Source: Fumia xinanensis
Lineage (GTDB): Bacteria; Bacillota; Clostridia; Oscillospirales; Ruminococcaceae
NCBI RefSeq assembly: GCF_014384905.1
Contig: NZ_JACRSV010000001.1
Coordinates: 372,001 to 436,000 of the forward strand
Length of the DNA: 64,000 nucleotides
Direction: 5' to 3'
Under the pieces are notes generated by a model, which was not told the DNA's origin, ran no database searches, and saw only the letters and a program-made list of their open reading frames with translations. Positions 24,495 to 33,017 of the stretch are shown piece by piece. The number at the start of each line of letters is the position of its first letter. Within the stretch, counting starts at the first letter, position 1. Position numbers and translations under genes: made by a program.

Positions 24495-24543
24495 TTGTGA
24501 GAAAATCATGGGACTGTCCTTGTTGTTTTTTAGGGCAGTCCCC
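24487..24543 (+). terminator. Riboswitch-controlled terminator and antiterminator
   Basis: GGGCAGTC (24487-24494, overlapping the aptamer's 3' end) can pair with GACTGTCC (24512-24519), followed by a T-rich run to 24531: a rho-independent terminator. The same 24510-24519 segment can instead pair with GGGCAGTCCC at 24533-24543. Ligand-bound aptamer would hold GGGC and prevent the terminator, as in known ZTP switches. Confidence 0.75.
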
Positions 24544-24573
24544 AGACAGGACGTTTTGATAGAAAGTGCGGAA

Positions 24574-24675
24574 CGTGAAAAATAATTTTCATGCTGCGTT
24601 TTGTGCTTTTGCCGCGGGAGTTATTGCGGCAATCTCGGGGTTGCCGGGAGCGGCACAAATTCCGTTAGAAAGGAC
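24574..24675 (+). repeat. Structured ~104-nt element, copy 2 (pflB leader)
   Basis: Hairpin GTGAAAA/TTTTCAT, then TTTTGTGC paired with GGCACAAA around a GC-rich inner hairpin (CCGC/GCGG), then ATTCCG and AGAAAGGA, which here is the pflB ribosome site. It matches the spoIVA element (9122-9225) in sequence at both ends and in folding, with different bases in the outer stem. Confidence 0.6.
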
Positions 24676-24682
24676 GATCACA

Positions 24683-26914
24683 ATGAATTTTGAACAGTGG
24701 GATGGATTTAAACCGTCGAAATGGCAGGATGAAATCAACGTTCGGGACTTCATTCAGCAGAATTATACCGTCTATGAAGGGGACGAGAGCTTTCTTTCGG
24801 GAGCGACAGAGCGGACAAATCATCTGATGAAGCGGCTTAACAACCTTTTGCAGGTAGAAAGAGAGTACGGCGGGGTGTTGGACATAGATACCGCTACTGT
24901 TTCTTCCCTCACAAGCTATAAGCCCGGCTATCTCGACAAAGAAAAAGAGCTGATCGTGGGCTTGCAGACCAACCGCCCCCTCAAACGGGGTGTCAATCCC
25001 TTCGGCGGCATCCGAATGGCCAGAAATGCCTGTGAAGCCTACGGTTATCAGATGTCGGAGAAAATCGAGGAGGAATTCACCTACCGGACCACCCATAACG
25101 ACGGGGTGTTCCGGGTCTACACCGACGAGATGCGCAAAGCCCGTAAAAGCGGCGTTATCACCGGCCTTCCCGACGCATACGGCCGCGGCCGCATCATCGG
25201 CGACTACCGGAGAGTAGCACTGTATGGAATTGACGTCCTCATCGAGCAGAAACAGAAGGACAAGGCGGAAAAAGGCAGAATGCTGATGGACGTGGAGAAC
25301 ATCCGTCTGGCGGAGGAGTTGTACCAGCAGATCAACTTCCTCGGCAAGCTGAAGGAAATGGCCGCCATGTACGGCATCGACATTTCAAAACCCGCCTCCA
25401 GCGCCAGAGAGGCCATCCAGTGGACCTATTTCGGCTATCTTGGCGCCATCAAGGAGCAAAACGGTGCCGCCATGTCGCTGGGACGGGTCAGCACTTTCCT
25501 CGACATCTACATCCAGCGGGATATGGAGAGAGGAATCCTTGACGAGCAGGGCGCACAGGAGCTGATGGACGACTTTGTCATGAAGCTCCGCATGGCCCGG
25601 CACCTGCGCACGCCCGAGTACAACGAGCTTTTTGGCGGCGACCCCATGTGGATTACCGAAAGCGTTGGCGGCGTGGGCGAAAACGGAGTTCCGTTGGTGA
25701 CGAAAAACTCTTATCGGGTGCTCAACACCCTGTACACTCTGGGGTCCGCCCCGGAGCCGAACCTCACCATCCTCTGGTCGGAAAAACTGCCGGAGCCGTT
25801 CAAAAAGTTCTGCGCGAAAGTGTCCATCGACACCGATTCCATCCAGTACGAAAACGACGATTTGATGCGGCCTATCTACGGCGACGACTACGCTATCGCC
25901 TGCTGTGTCTCTGCCATGAAGGTGGGCAAGCAGATGCAGTTTTTCGGCGCCCGGTGCAATCTGCCCAAACTGTTATTGTTGGCGTTAAACGGCGGTCATG
26001 ACCAGCTTTCCGGTATCGAGCTGGGGCCGAAAAAAGAGGTTTATCCCGACGAAGTGCTGGATTATGACAAGGTGATGGAGCGGTTTGAGGAATACCGCCA
26101 GTGGTTATGCAATCTTTACGTCAACACCATGAACGTCATCCACTACATGCACGATAAATACGCTTACGAAAAGACCCAGATGGCCCTTCACGACACCGAT
26201 GTAGAGCGGTTCATGGCCTTTGGAGTGGCGGGACTTTCAGTCATCGCCGACTCCCTCTCCGCCATCAAGTTCGCCAAAGTCAAGACGATTCGGGACGAGG
26301 GCGGCTATATTAAGGATTTTGAGACGGTGGGCGACTTCCCCAAATACGGAAATGACGACGATAGAGTGGATGAGATCGCGAAAAATATGCTCATTGGCGT
26401 GTCCGACGAGCTGAAGAAAACGCCGGCTTACCGAAACGCCATGCACACTCTGTCGGCGCTGACCATCACTTCCAACGTGGTTTACGGCAAAAAGACCGGC
26501 TCCACCCCTGACGGACGGAAAAAGGGCGAGCCTTTTGCCCCCGGCGCAAACCCCATGCACAACCGGGAGACAAACGGGGCGCTCGCTTCCCTCAATTCGG
26601 TGGCAAAGATGCCTTACGAATACTGCCGGGACGGTATTTCCAACACCTTCTCCATCACACCTCAGGCTTTGGGCAACAGTGACGTAGAGCGGGTGCAGAA
26701 CCTCACAACGGTGCTGGACGGGTACTTTAAGCAGATGGCCCACCACATTAACGTAAACGTGTTAAACAAGGAAAAGCTGATGGAAGCCTACGAAAATCCC
26801 GAGATGTACCCCAATCTGACCATCCGGGTTTCCGGCTATGCCGTCAACTTCCACAAGCTGTCGAGAGAGCAGCAGCGGGAGGTCATCAGCCGCACCTTCC
26901 ACGACGCAATGTAA
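24683..26914 (+). CDS. pflB: Pyruvate formate-lyase (formate acetyltransferase)
   Basis: 743 residues. Active-site pair Cys-Cys in DYAIACCVSAMKVGKQ, and the glycyl-radical motif RVSGYAVNFHKLSREQQ near the C-terminus. It converts pyruvate and CoA to acetyl-CoA and formate by a glycyl radical that PflA installs. The frame opens earlier (24566), but the start is 24683 (MNFEQWDGF): AGAAAGGA lies 8 nt upstream and the upstream codons fall in the structured leader. The leader has a SigA promoter and a ZTP riboswitch, so expression follows folate one-carbon status. Confidence 0.96.
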   Translation: MNFEQWDGFKPSKWQDEINVRDFIQQNYTVYEGDESFLSGATERTNHLMKRLNNLLQVEREYGGVLDIDTATVSSLTSYKPGYLDKEKELIVGLQTNRPLKRGVNPFGGIRMARNACEAYGYQMSEKIEEEFTYRTTHNDGVFRVYTDEMRKARKSGVITGLPDAYGRGRIIGDYRRVALYGIDVLIEQKQKDKAEKGRMLMDVENIRLAEELYQQINFLGKLKEMAAMYGIDISKPASSAREAIQWTYFGYLGAIKEQNGAAMSLGRVSTFLDIYIQRDMERGILDEQGAQELMDDFVMKLRMARHLRTPEYNELFGGDPMWITESVGGVGENGVPLVTKNSYRVLNTLYTLGSAPEPNLTILWSEKLPEPFKKFCAKVSIDTDSIQYENDDLMRPIYGDDYAIACCVSAMKVGKQMQFFGARCNLPKLLLLALNGGHDQLSGIELGPKKEVYPDEVLDYDKVMERFEEYRQWLCNLYVNTMNVIHYMHDKYAYEKTQMALHDTDVERFMAFGVAGLSVIADSLSAIKFAKVKTIRDEGGYIKDFETVGDFPKYGNDDDRVDEIAKNMLIGVSDELKKTPAYRNAMHTLSALTITSNVVYGKKTGSTPDGRKKGEPFAPGANPMHNRETNGALASLNSVAKMPYEYCRDGISNTFSITPQALGNSDVERVQNLTTVLDGYFKQMAHHINVNVLNKEKLMEAYENPEMYPNLTIRVSGYAVNFHKLSREQQREVISRTFHDAM

Positions 26915-26925
26915 CGAAAATGAAT

Positions 26926-26955
26926 GAAAACCCGTCTCCCGCAGGGCGGGTTTTC
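26926..26955 (+). terminator. Intercistronic hairpin between pflB and pflA
   Basis: GAAAACCCG / CGGGTTTTC stem with a 12-nt loop and a short T-rich tail. It is a partial terminator that could lower pflA relative to pflB, or a 3'-end stabiliser. Confidence 0.6.
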
Positions 26956-26981
26956 AGTTTATATGGAGAGGAGGGACAGCA

Positions 26982-27692
26982 ATGAAGGGAAGAATCCATT
27001 CCTATCAGAGTATGGGCACTCTGGACGGGCCGGGGGTTCGGTTCGTCGTCTTTATGCAGGGGTGCAAGCTCCGCTGCGGCTACTGCCACAATCCCGACAC
27101 CTGGAAGATGGGGGAGGGGCTGGAGATATCGCCGGAAGAGGTATTGGAACGGGCGCTTCGTTACCGGAATTACTTTGGGTCTGAGGGCGGCATCACCGTC
27201 TCCGGCGGAGAGGCTTTATTGCAGGCGGAATTCGTGGCGGAACTGTTCACCCTCTGCCGGGAGGCGGGAATCCACACCGCCCTCGATACAAGCGGAAGCG
27301 TCTGGAACGAGGGGGTAAAGCGGCTTCTCAGCGTGACTGATTTGGTGCTTTTAGACATCAAGATGACAGATGAAGAAGGATACCAAAAATACATTGGATG
27401 TTCCCTCAAAGAGGTGCTCTTTTTTCTGGACGAGCTGCAAAGCCGGAAAATCGACACCTGGGTGCGGCAGGTCATCGTGCCGGGGCTTAACGACACGAGG
27501 GAAAATATTGAACGGCTCAACAGACTGATCGCCGGGCATACCTGTGTCAAAAGGGTAGAGCTTTTGCCCTTTCGGAAGCTATGTAAGGAAAAGTACGAGC
27601 GGATGGAATTACTGTTTCCCTTCGGCCGATACCCGGAAGGGACGGCAAAACAGGTGAGCGAGCTGCAAAAACAGGTGGTTTTGCCTCGATAG
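26982..27692 (+). CDS. pflA: Pyruvate formate-lyase activating enzyme
   Basis: 236 residues of the radical-SAM family. CKLRCGYCHNPDTW near residues 28-41 supplies the CxxxCxxC cluster ligands, and SGGEALLQ is the SAM-binding GGE motif. It cleaves S-adenosylmethionine to make the glycyl radical on PflB. GGAGAGGAGG lies before the ATG. It is 67 bp after pflB, with a hairpin between them, and ends before a terminator at 27746. Confidence 0.95.
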   Translation: MKGRIHSYQSMGTLDGPGVRFVVFMQGCKLRCGYCHNPDTWKMGEGLEISPEEVLERALRYRNYFGSEGGITVSGGEALLQAEFVAELFTLCREAGIHTALDTSGSVWNEGVKRLLSVTDLVLLDIKMTDEEGYQKYIGCSLKEVLFFLDELQSRKIDTWVRQVIVPGLNDTRENIERLNRLIAGHTCVKRVELLPFRKLCKEKYERMELLFPFGRYPEGTAKQVSELQKQVVLPR

Positions 27693-27745
27693 TAGCCAAA
27701 AACACCTCCGGTTTTTCTAAAAATTGCATGGATTGTGAGAAAAAA

Positions 27746-27778
27746 CAGCAAAGGCCGGTTTTGACCTTTGCTGTTTTT
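27746..27778 (+). terminator. Terminator of the pfl operon
   Basis: CAGCAAAGG / CCTTTGCTG stem followed by TTTTTGTC. Confidence 0.88.
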
Positions 27779-27829
27779 GTCTTTTGTGTTATGATGGAAA
27801 CCGGAATGTAAAATGGAAAGGACTATGCT

Positions 27830-29428
27830 ATGATTACTGTATCGGATGTGAGCCTTGCCTTCGACGGGCAGGATTTGTTTAAACACGTGGACTTAAAATT
27901 CACCGAGGGGAACTGCTATGGCGTCATCGGCGCCAACGGAGCGGGAAAATCCACCTTTCTGCGGATTTTGTCGGGGGATTTGGAGCCCTCCACCGGCACC
28001 GTCGTCATGGACGCGAAAAACCGGATGTCGGTGCTCAAGCAGGATCACTACGCTTATGACCAGTACACCGTTTTGGACACCATCATTATGGGGAATCAGC
28101 GCCTCTACGACATCATGAAGCAAAAGGTCGCCCTTTACGAAAAAGAGGATTTTTCCGAGGAGGACGGCATTCTCGCCTCTGAGCTGGAATACGAGTTTGC
28201 CGAGTTAAACGGCTGGGACGCGGAAACCGAGGCCGGCAAGCTTTTGCAAGGGTTGGGCCTTAGCCTCGAGCTGCTGGAAAAAGAGATGAGCAGTTTAGGC
28301 GGCAAGGAAAAGGTCAAGGTGCTGCTCGCTCAGGCGCTCTTTGGCCAGCCCGACGTCATTTTGCTGGACGAGCCGACAAACCATCTGGACACGGCGTCCA
28401 TCCGGTGGCTGGAAGACTTTTTGATGGACTATCCGGGTACTGTCATCGTCGTATCCCACGACCGTCACTTTTTAAACAACGTCTGCACCCACATCGTGGA
28501 TGTGGACTACAACAAGATTAAGATTTACGTGGGCAACTACGATTTTTGGTACGAGTCGAGCCAGCTGATGCAGCGGATGATCCGCGACCAGAACAAAAAG
28601 GCCGAGGATAAAATCAAGGAGCTGCAAAGCTTTATCCAGCGGTTCTCCGCCAACAAATCAAAATCCCGTCAAGCTACCTCCCGCAAAAAGCTTCTGGACA
28701 AGCTGACGGTGGAGGAAATGCCCGCCTCGTCGAGGCGGTACCCCTTCGTGGGATTTCAGATGGACCGGGAGCCCGGCAAGGAAATCCTGTCAGTGGACGA
28801 TTTGACCAAAACGGTGGACGGGGTCAAAGTCCTCGACCACGTGACCTTCCGGGTGGGGAGAGAGGACAAAATCGCCTTTGTCGGCGAAAACGAGCTGGCG
28901 ACCACCACGTTGTTTCAGATTCTCGCCGGAGAGCTGGAGCCGGATGAAGGAAGCTACAAATGGGGCGTCAGCACCAGTCAGTCCTACTTTCCGAAAGACA
29001 ATACCGCTTATTTTGAGGGCTGCGATTTAAGCATCCTTCAGTGGTTAGAGCAGTACGCCCGGGATACCACTGAAAGCTATCTTCGCGGCTTCCTCGGCAA
29101 AATGCTCTTTTCCGGCGACGATGTGACAAAGCAGGTGAAAGTGCTGTCCGGCGGTGAAAAGGTGCGCTGTATGCTGTCGCGGATGATGATGTTCGGCTCC
29201 AACGTGCTGATGCTGGATCAGCCGACCAACCATCTCGACTTGGAATCCATCACGGCGGTCAACGACGGGCTCATCAATTTTAAGAGCGTTGTGCTTTTTG
29301 CCTCTTATGACCACGAGTTCATCCAGACGGTGGCAAACCGCATCATGGAGCTGACGCCGGAGGGAAAACTCATCGACCGGTTGTCCAGCTATGACGAATA
29401 TCTGGAATGGAAAGACGAGCAAAAATAA
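27830..29428 (+). CDS. ABC-F family ATPase (YbiT/YkpA type)
   Basis: 532 residues, two ABC domains joined by a charged linker and no membrane segment. Domain 1 has Walker A GANGAGKS (residues ~34-41), LLDEPTNHLD (~178) and H-loop VSHDRH (~208). Domain 2 has signature VLSGGEKVR (~440). The opposite site is degenerate throughout: GENELATTT replaces Walker A (~352), SSLGGKEK replaces the domain 1 signature, LMLDQPTNHLD has Gln for catalytic Glu (~462), and SYDHEF has Tyr for the H-loop His (~490). ABC-F proteins act on the ribosome. Degenerate Walker A and first signature are, as far as I recall, usual in the YkpA group; the Gln and Tyr changes may not be. Confidence 0.9.
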   Translation: MITVSDVSLAFDGQDLFKHVDLKFTEGNCYGVIGANGAGKSTFLRILSGDLEPSTGTVVMDAKNRMSVLKQDHYAYDQYTVLDTIIMGNQRLYDIMKQKVALYEKEDFSEEDGILASELEYEFAELNGWDAETEAGKLLQGLGLSLELLEKEMSSLGGKEKVKVLLAQALFGQPDVILLDEPTNHLDTASIRWLEDFLMDYPGTVIVVSHDRHFLNNVCTHIVDVDYNKIKIYVGNYDFWYESSQLMQRMIRDQNKKAEDKIKELQSFIQRFSANKSKSRQATSRKKLLDKLTVEEMPASSRRYPFVGFQMDREPGKEILSVDDLTKTVDGVKVLDHVTFRVGREDKIAFVGENELATTTLFQILAGELEPDEGSYKWGVSTSQSYFPKDNTAYFEGCDLSILQWLEQYARDTTESYLRGFLGKMLFSGDDVTKQVKVLSGGEKVRCMLSRMMMFGSNVLMLDQPTNHLDLESITAVNDGLINFKSVVLFASYDHEFIQTVANRIMELTPEGKLIDRLSSYDEYLEWKDEQK

Positions 29429-29438
29429 GGATCAAAAA

Positions 29439-29466
29439 ATACCCTCTGCCAATTGGCAGAGGGTAT
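29439..29466. terminator. Bidirectional terminator
   Basis: 12-bp stem ATACCCTCTGCC / GGCAGAGGGTAT with AATT loop, between the convergent ABC-F and acetyltransferase genes. Confidence 0.88.
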
Positions 29467-29504
29467 TTGGCTGTTTATTAGAAAAATTTTTAGCAGGGCA
29501 GGTT

Positions 29505-30095
29505 TCAGACCTTTTCGTCTTGAAACAGTCCCTTAGCCAGATTGCTCCGGGAGCTGTTGTCGCTGATTTTTTTGGCCGGAATGCCGCCCCAGGTGGTTCC
29601 CGGCTCTAAAATATCGCTTGTGACAACGGCGTTTGCGGCGATGGCAACGTCATCCGCGATGGTGACGCCGCCAATGATTTTTGCGCCAGTGCCGATAAAG
29701 CAGTTGTCGCCGATTTTCGGGGCGTCGTCGGTGCCGTTGGTGGCGCCGAGAGTAACGGTTTCGTGGATACGGCAGTTTTTACCGATGCGCGCCTTGTAAT
29801 TGACCACCAGACAGCCGTAATGGGCGATGGAAAGCCCTTCTTCAAAGGTGCCGACAGGGATGCTGAACCCCAGCTTGATGCTGAGGCGTTTAAAGGAGAG
29901 CCGATTGAGCAGGTAAAGGGGCAGGTGCAGATACTTATGTGCACCGGAAAGGCACTGGTGATATTCCAGTTTGCGCATGAGGATTTCAAACTTCCAAATT
30001 TCCTCTCCGATGAGCGGGGGGCGTTTTCTGGTTCTACGCAGGGCGATGCGGTCCCGCTCCAGATAATATTTATAATCCGCTTTGTTTTGAATCAT
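29505..30095 (-). CDS. Hexapeptide-repeat O-acetyltransferase, serine acetyltransferase-like
   Basis: 196 residues. The C-terminal half shows left-handed beta-helix repeats (VNYKARIGKNCRIHETVTLG, PKIGDNCFIGTGAKIIGGVT, ADDVAIAANAVVTSD) ending in PGTTWGGIPAKKI. The catalytic-type His is in GLSIAHYGCLVVN. It resembles CysE-like acetyltransferases but lacks the long alpha-helical N-terminal domain of true CysE, and may modify a cell-surface sugar instead of serine. No cysK or polysaccharide gene is adjacent. Confidence 0.78.
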   Translation of the reverse strand: MIQNKADYKYYLERDRIALRRTRKRPPLIGEEIWKFEILMRKLEYHQCLSGAHKYLHLPLYLLNRLSFKRLSIKLGFSIPVGTFEEGLSIAHYGCLVVNYKARIGKNCRIHETVTLGATNGTDDAPKIGDNCFIGTGAKIIGGVTIADDVAIAANAVVTSDILEPGTTWGGIPAKKISDNSSRSNLAKGLFQDEKV

Positions 30096-30237
30096 CTTAA
30101 AACTCCTATGTTGGCCTATTTACAACAGCAATATTGGAACAGAGCAATGGGTTTGCCGAGAGCAAGGTCTTTAAAGCCCTATTTCTTTCATATTCTAACA
30201 TTGGCCGACTAACTTGTCAATCAAATAACTTTTATAA

Positions 30238-30268
30238 AGCCACTTGTCAGCTATTCTGACAAGTGGCT
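30238..30268 (-). terminator. Terminator of the alanine symporter gene
   Basis: 13-bp perfect stem AGCCACTTGTCAG / CTGACAAGTGGCT with a 5-nt loop, immediately after the stop at 30273 on the minus strand. Confidence 0.85.
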
Positions 30269-30272
30269 GTGA

Positions 30273-31718
30273 TTACTCGACTGTTTCTGTGATAGAGGAA
30301 ACTGCTTCCTCTTCGGAAGAAGGAAGGGTGTTTTGAGTAACGGCATGTTTTTGCAGCTTATCGGCTTTTTTCTTGGCGTCATACAATTTGGAGGCGGTGA
30401 CCACCACGCCGCTCAGCGCCAGAACACCCAGCAGGTTTGGAATGACCATCAGACTGTTAAAAAAGTCCGCCAGCGCCCAGACGGTGTCAACCTTGAGGAA
30501 GGAGCCAACAACGATAAAGGCAATCACCAGTGCAGCGTAGATTTTGACCGCTTTTTTGCCGAACAGGTAAGAGACGTTGATTTCACCGAAGAAATACCAG
30601 CTGATAATCGTCGAAAAAGCGAAAAACAACATGCAGATAGCGACGAAAATGATTCCAGCATTACCGAAGGTGCCAGCAAAAGCAGATTGGGTCAATTCGG
30701 TGCCGGTAACGGTGCCGTCGATGTTGACGCTAGTCAAAATAACAAGTGCTGTGAGAGTGAGAACGATAAATGTGTCGATAAAAACGCCCATCATGGCGAC
30801 AATGCCCTGATCACAAGGATCTTTAACTTTGGCCGTGGCGTGAGCGTGAGGGGTAGAACCCATGCCGGCTTCGTTGGAAAAGAGGCCGCGAGCCACGCCG
30901 TATCGGATAGCCTTCTGCACCGTAACACCTAAGACGCCGCCTGCCACTGCGGTAGGATTGAAAGCACCCACAAAAATGGCGGAAAAAGCACTGCCGATGT
31001 GACGGTAGTTAACACAGATAATCGCCACAGAGCCCACCATATAAAAAAGAGCCATAATGGGAACAATTTTTTCGGTAAAGGAGGCAATGCGCCCCACGCC
31101 GCCTAAAAAGATAAACCCTGCAATGGCGGCTACGATGATGCCCACAATCCAAGGTTTAATGTGGAAGGCGGTTTGAAACGCGCTTCCAATGGAATTGGAC
31201 TGCACCATATTGCCCATGAAACCTAGAGCGAGAATAATGAAAACGGAAAAAAGGCCGGCTAAAATTTTGCCCAGTTTTCCTTTAAAAGCAGCGCGAATGT
31301 AGTAGACGGGACCGCCGGTGACATTCCCGTCCTTATCCACTGTCTTATATTTTTGAGCGAGGGTGGCTTCCGCGTAGATCGTAGCCATGCCAAAAAAGGC
31401 GCTCACCCACATCCAGAAAATAGCGCCAGGACCGCCTGACACGATGGCGGTAGCCGCTCCGGCCAGATTCCCGGTTCCCACCTGGGCCGCGATGGCTGTG
31501 GTCAGTGCCTGGAAAGAACTCATACCGTCTTTTCCGGCCTTATCGCCCTTTAGTTTGATGTTGCCAAAAGTGGCTTTGAGTCCCGCGCCGAATTTGCGGA
31601 TCTGAACAAATTTGAGCCGGATGGTAAAGTAGATGCCCGTCCCACAAAGCAGAATGAGCAAAATATAATTTTGTAGGAAATCGCTAATGGCGGTAATCAC
31701 GTCATTAATATAATTCAA
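30273..31718 (-). CDS. AGCS-family sodium/alanine (or glycine) symporter
   Basis: 481 residues with about ten transmembrane segments. The signatures AAQVGTGNLAGAATAIVSGGPGA, FWMWVSAFFGMATIYAEATLAQKY and LFSNEAGMGSTPHAHA define the alanine-or-glycine:cation symporter family (AlsT-like). It imports alanine or glycine with sodium, which fits a sodium-pumping Rnf host. The C-terminal tail after KLYDAKKK is hydrophilic. Single gene with its own terminator; substrate cannot be told apart by sequence. Confidence 0.93.
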   Translation of the reverse strand: MNYINDVITAISDFLQNYILLILLCGTGIYFTIRLKFVQIRKFGAGLKATFGNIKLKGDKAGKDGMSSFQALTTAIAAQVGTGNLAGAATAIVSGGPGAIFWMWVSAFFGMATIYAEATLAQKYKTVDKDGNVTGGPVYYIRAAFKGKLGKILAGLFSVFIILALGFMGNMVQSNSIGSAFQTAFHIKPWIVGIIVAAIAGFIFLGGVGRIASFTEKIVPIMALFYMVGSVAIICVNYRHIGSAFSAIFVGAFNPTAVAGGVLGVTVQKAIRYGVARGLFSNEAGMGSTPHAHATAKVKDPCDQGIVAMMGVFIDTFIVLTLTALVILTSVNIDGTVTGTELTQSAFAGTFGNAGIIFVAICMLFFAFSTIISWYFFGEINVSYLFGKKAVKIYAALVIAFIVVGSFLKVDTVWALADFFNSLMVIPNLLGVLALSGVVVTASKLYDAKKKADKLQKHAVTQNTLPSSEEEAVSSITETVE

Positions 31719-31854
31719 AGCTATACTCCCCTAATTCGACATAATGATACCATTATATAATGTTTTTAGAGGAGGGTCAAGAAATTGACAAAAATTTATC
31801 AATTTTCCCGTTGTTGCACAAAAGCTTCTATTGATTCTGATGGAAAGTGCATAG

Positions 31855-31878
31855 AAAAACCGGCAAAAAACCGCCGGC
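31855..31878 (-). terminator. Terminator of azlCD
   Basis: Minus strand CCGGC / GCCGG stem with a T-rich loop, then TTTTT. The stem is short. Confidence 0.65.
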
Positions 31879-31893
31879 TGGATACAAAAATGA

Positions 31894-32220
31894 TTATATC
31901 GACTGGAGATATGTCAATATCTGTTCAGTGACAAACACCACTGCTGTAGCGGACAACGCCACTGTTAAAAGGCCTCTGCCAAAGTAGGCTAGAGCAATGG
32001 CAGCCGCCGTTCCTGCAAGAGCAGAAATAAAACTGGAGGTAGAACTGAAAATTTCCGGAAAGGTCATGGCTGCCAGCACAGCATAGGGCACATAGGCCAG
32101 AAAAGACCGGATGAATTTATTCTGGATTTTCTTTTTAAAGATGGCCAGCGGCAGCATTCGCGGCAGATAAGTTACAAGCGCCATGATAAAAATAGCCAGC
32201 AGGATTCTTTGGTAATCCAT
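31894..32220 (-). CDS. azlD: AzlD-family branched-chain amino acid exporter subunit
   Basis: 108 residues with about four hydrophobic segments. ITYLPRMLPL-type motif appears as VTYLPRMLPLAIFKKK near the start, the hallmark of AzlD. It works with AzlC, encoded 18 bp upstream, to export branched-chain amino acids or analogues. Confidence 0.9.
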   Translation of the reverse strand: MDYQRILLAIFIMALVTYLPRMLPLAIFKKKIQNKFIRSFLAYVPYAVLAAMTFPEIFSSTSSFISALAGTAAAIALAYFGRGLLTVALSATAVVFVTEQILTYLQSI

Positions 32221-32238
32221 AAAACTCCTCCCTTTCGT

Positions 32239-32964
32239 TTACACGGACTCTTCTTCGTCCACCGGGAACCGGTAGGCAGCAAAGGCGGAGGCCGCAACGG
32301 CGCAGATAATGATGATCCATCCGCTGGACAGTTCTTTGAGCACCGGCGTCCAATGAAGGATACAGCTGAGCGCCACGGCAATAAGAACAGTGATGAGGAC
32401 GGGTTTAGCTTTTCGGCAGGGGGGGATAATGATAGCGAGGAACATGCCATAAATGGCGATTCCTAAGGCGCTTCGGAGGGCAAGGGGAAGAATACTGGTC
32501 GCTGCAGCGCCGAGAAAGGTGCCCAGTGCCCACCCAATGTATGGAGTGGCGATTAGCCCTGCCAGATAGGGGGCGGTAACTGCTCCCTGCTGCTGCATGG
32601 CGACGGCAAATACCTCGTCGGTGTTTCCAAACGAGAGAATACAGCGTTCCAAGGTGGTCATTTTTTCGTCTACCTTCTGGGAGAGGGAAAGGGACATGAG
32701 CATGTAGCGGATGTTAATGACAAATGTGGTAATGGCGATTTCCAAGTACATGCCTCCGGATAGAATGAGGCTGGTCCCGGCGAACTGTCCCGCCGAGGTA
32801 AAGTTCGACATGGATATCAAAACCGCTACCCACACGGGGAGACCGTTTTCCGCTGCCATCATGCCGAACGCAAAAGATACAGACAGATATCCAAGGCAGA
32901 TTGGAAGGCCGTCCTTTGACCCTTTGAGAAAGGCGGGCAGCTGTTTACGGGAGGAAGTTGACAT
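32239..32964 (-). CDS. azlC: AzlC-family branched-chain amino acid exporter subunit
   Basis: 241 residues, several transmembrane segments. FKDGLPI-like start (KGSKDGLPICLGYLSVSFAFG) and SMSNFTSAGQFAG are typical of AzlC/YgaZ. AGAGGGA lies 7 nt before the ATG. The only gene partner is azlD. Upstream, on the minus strand, lies a 500-bp region of repeated hairpins with four ATGGTATAAT sequences that could supply promoters. Confidence 0.9.
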   Translation of the reverse strand: MSTSSRKQLPAFLKGSKDGLPICLGYLSVSFAFGMMAAENGLPVWVAVLISMSNFTSAGQFAGTSLILSGGMYLEIAITTFVINIRYMLMSLSLSQKVDEKMTTLERCILSFGNTDEVFAVAMQQQGAVTAPYLAGLIATPYIGWALGTFLGAAATSILPLALRSALGIAIYGMFLAIIIPPCRKAKPVLITVLIAVALSCILHWTPVLKELSSGWIIIICAVAASAFAAYRFPVDEEESV

Positions 32965-33017
32965 AGGAAGATCCCTCTAATCAAACAATTTCAAGTAAAG
33001 AGTTTGTCTTGCAAAGC

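Noticed and set aside
24566..24682. N-terminal extension of pflB
   Set aside because: These in-frame codons lie in a structured leader and encode a hydrophobic stretch absent from PFL; a good ribosome site precedes 24683.
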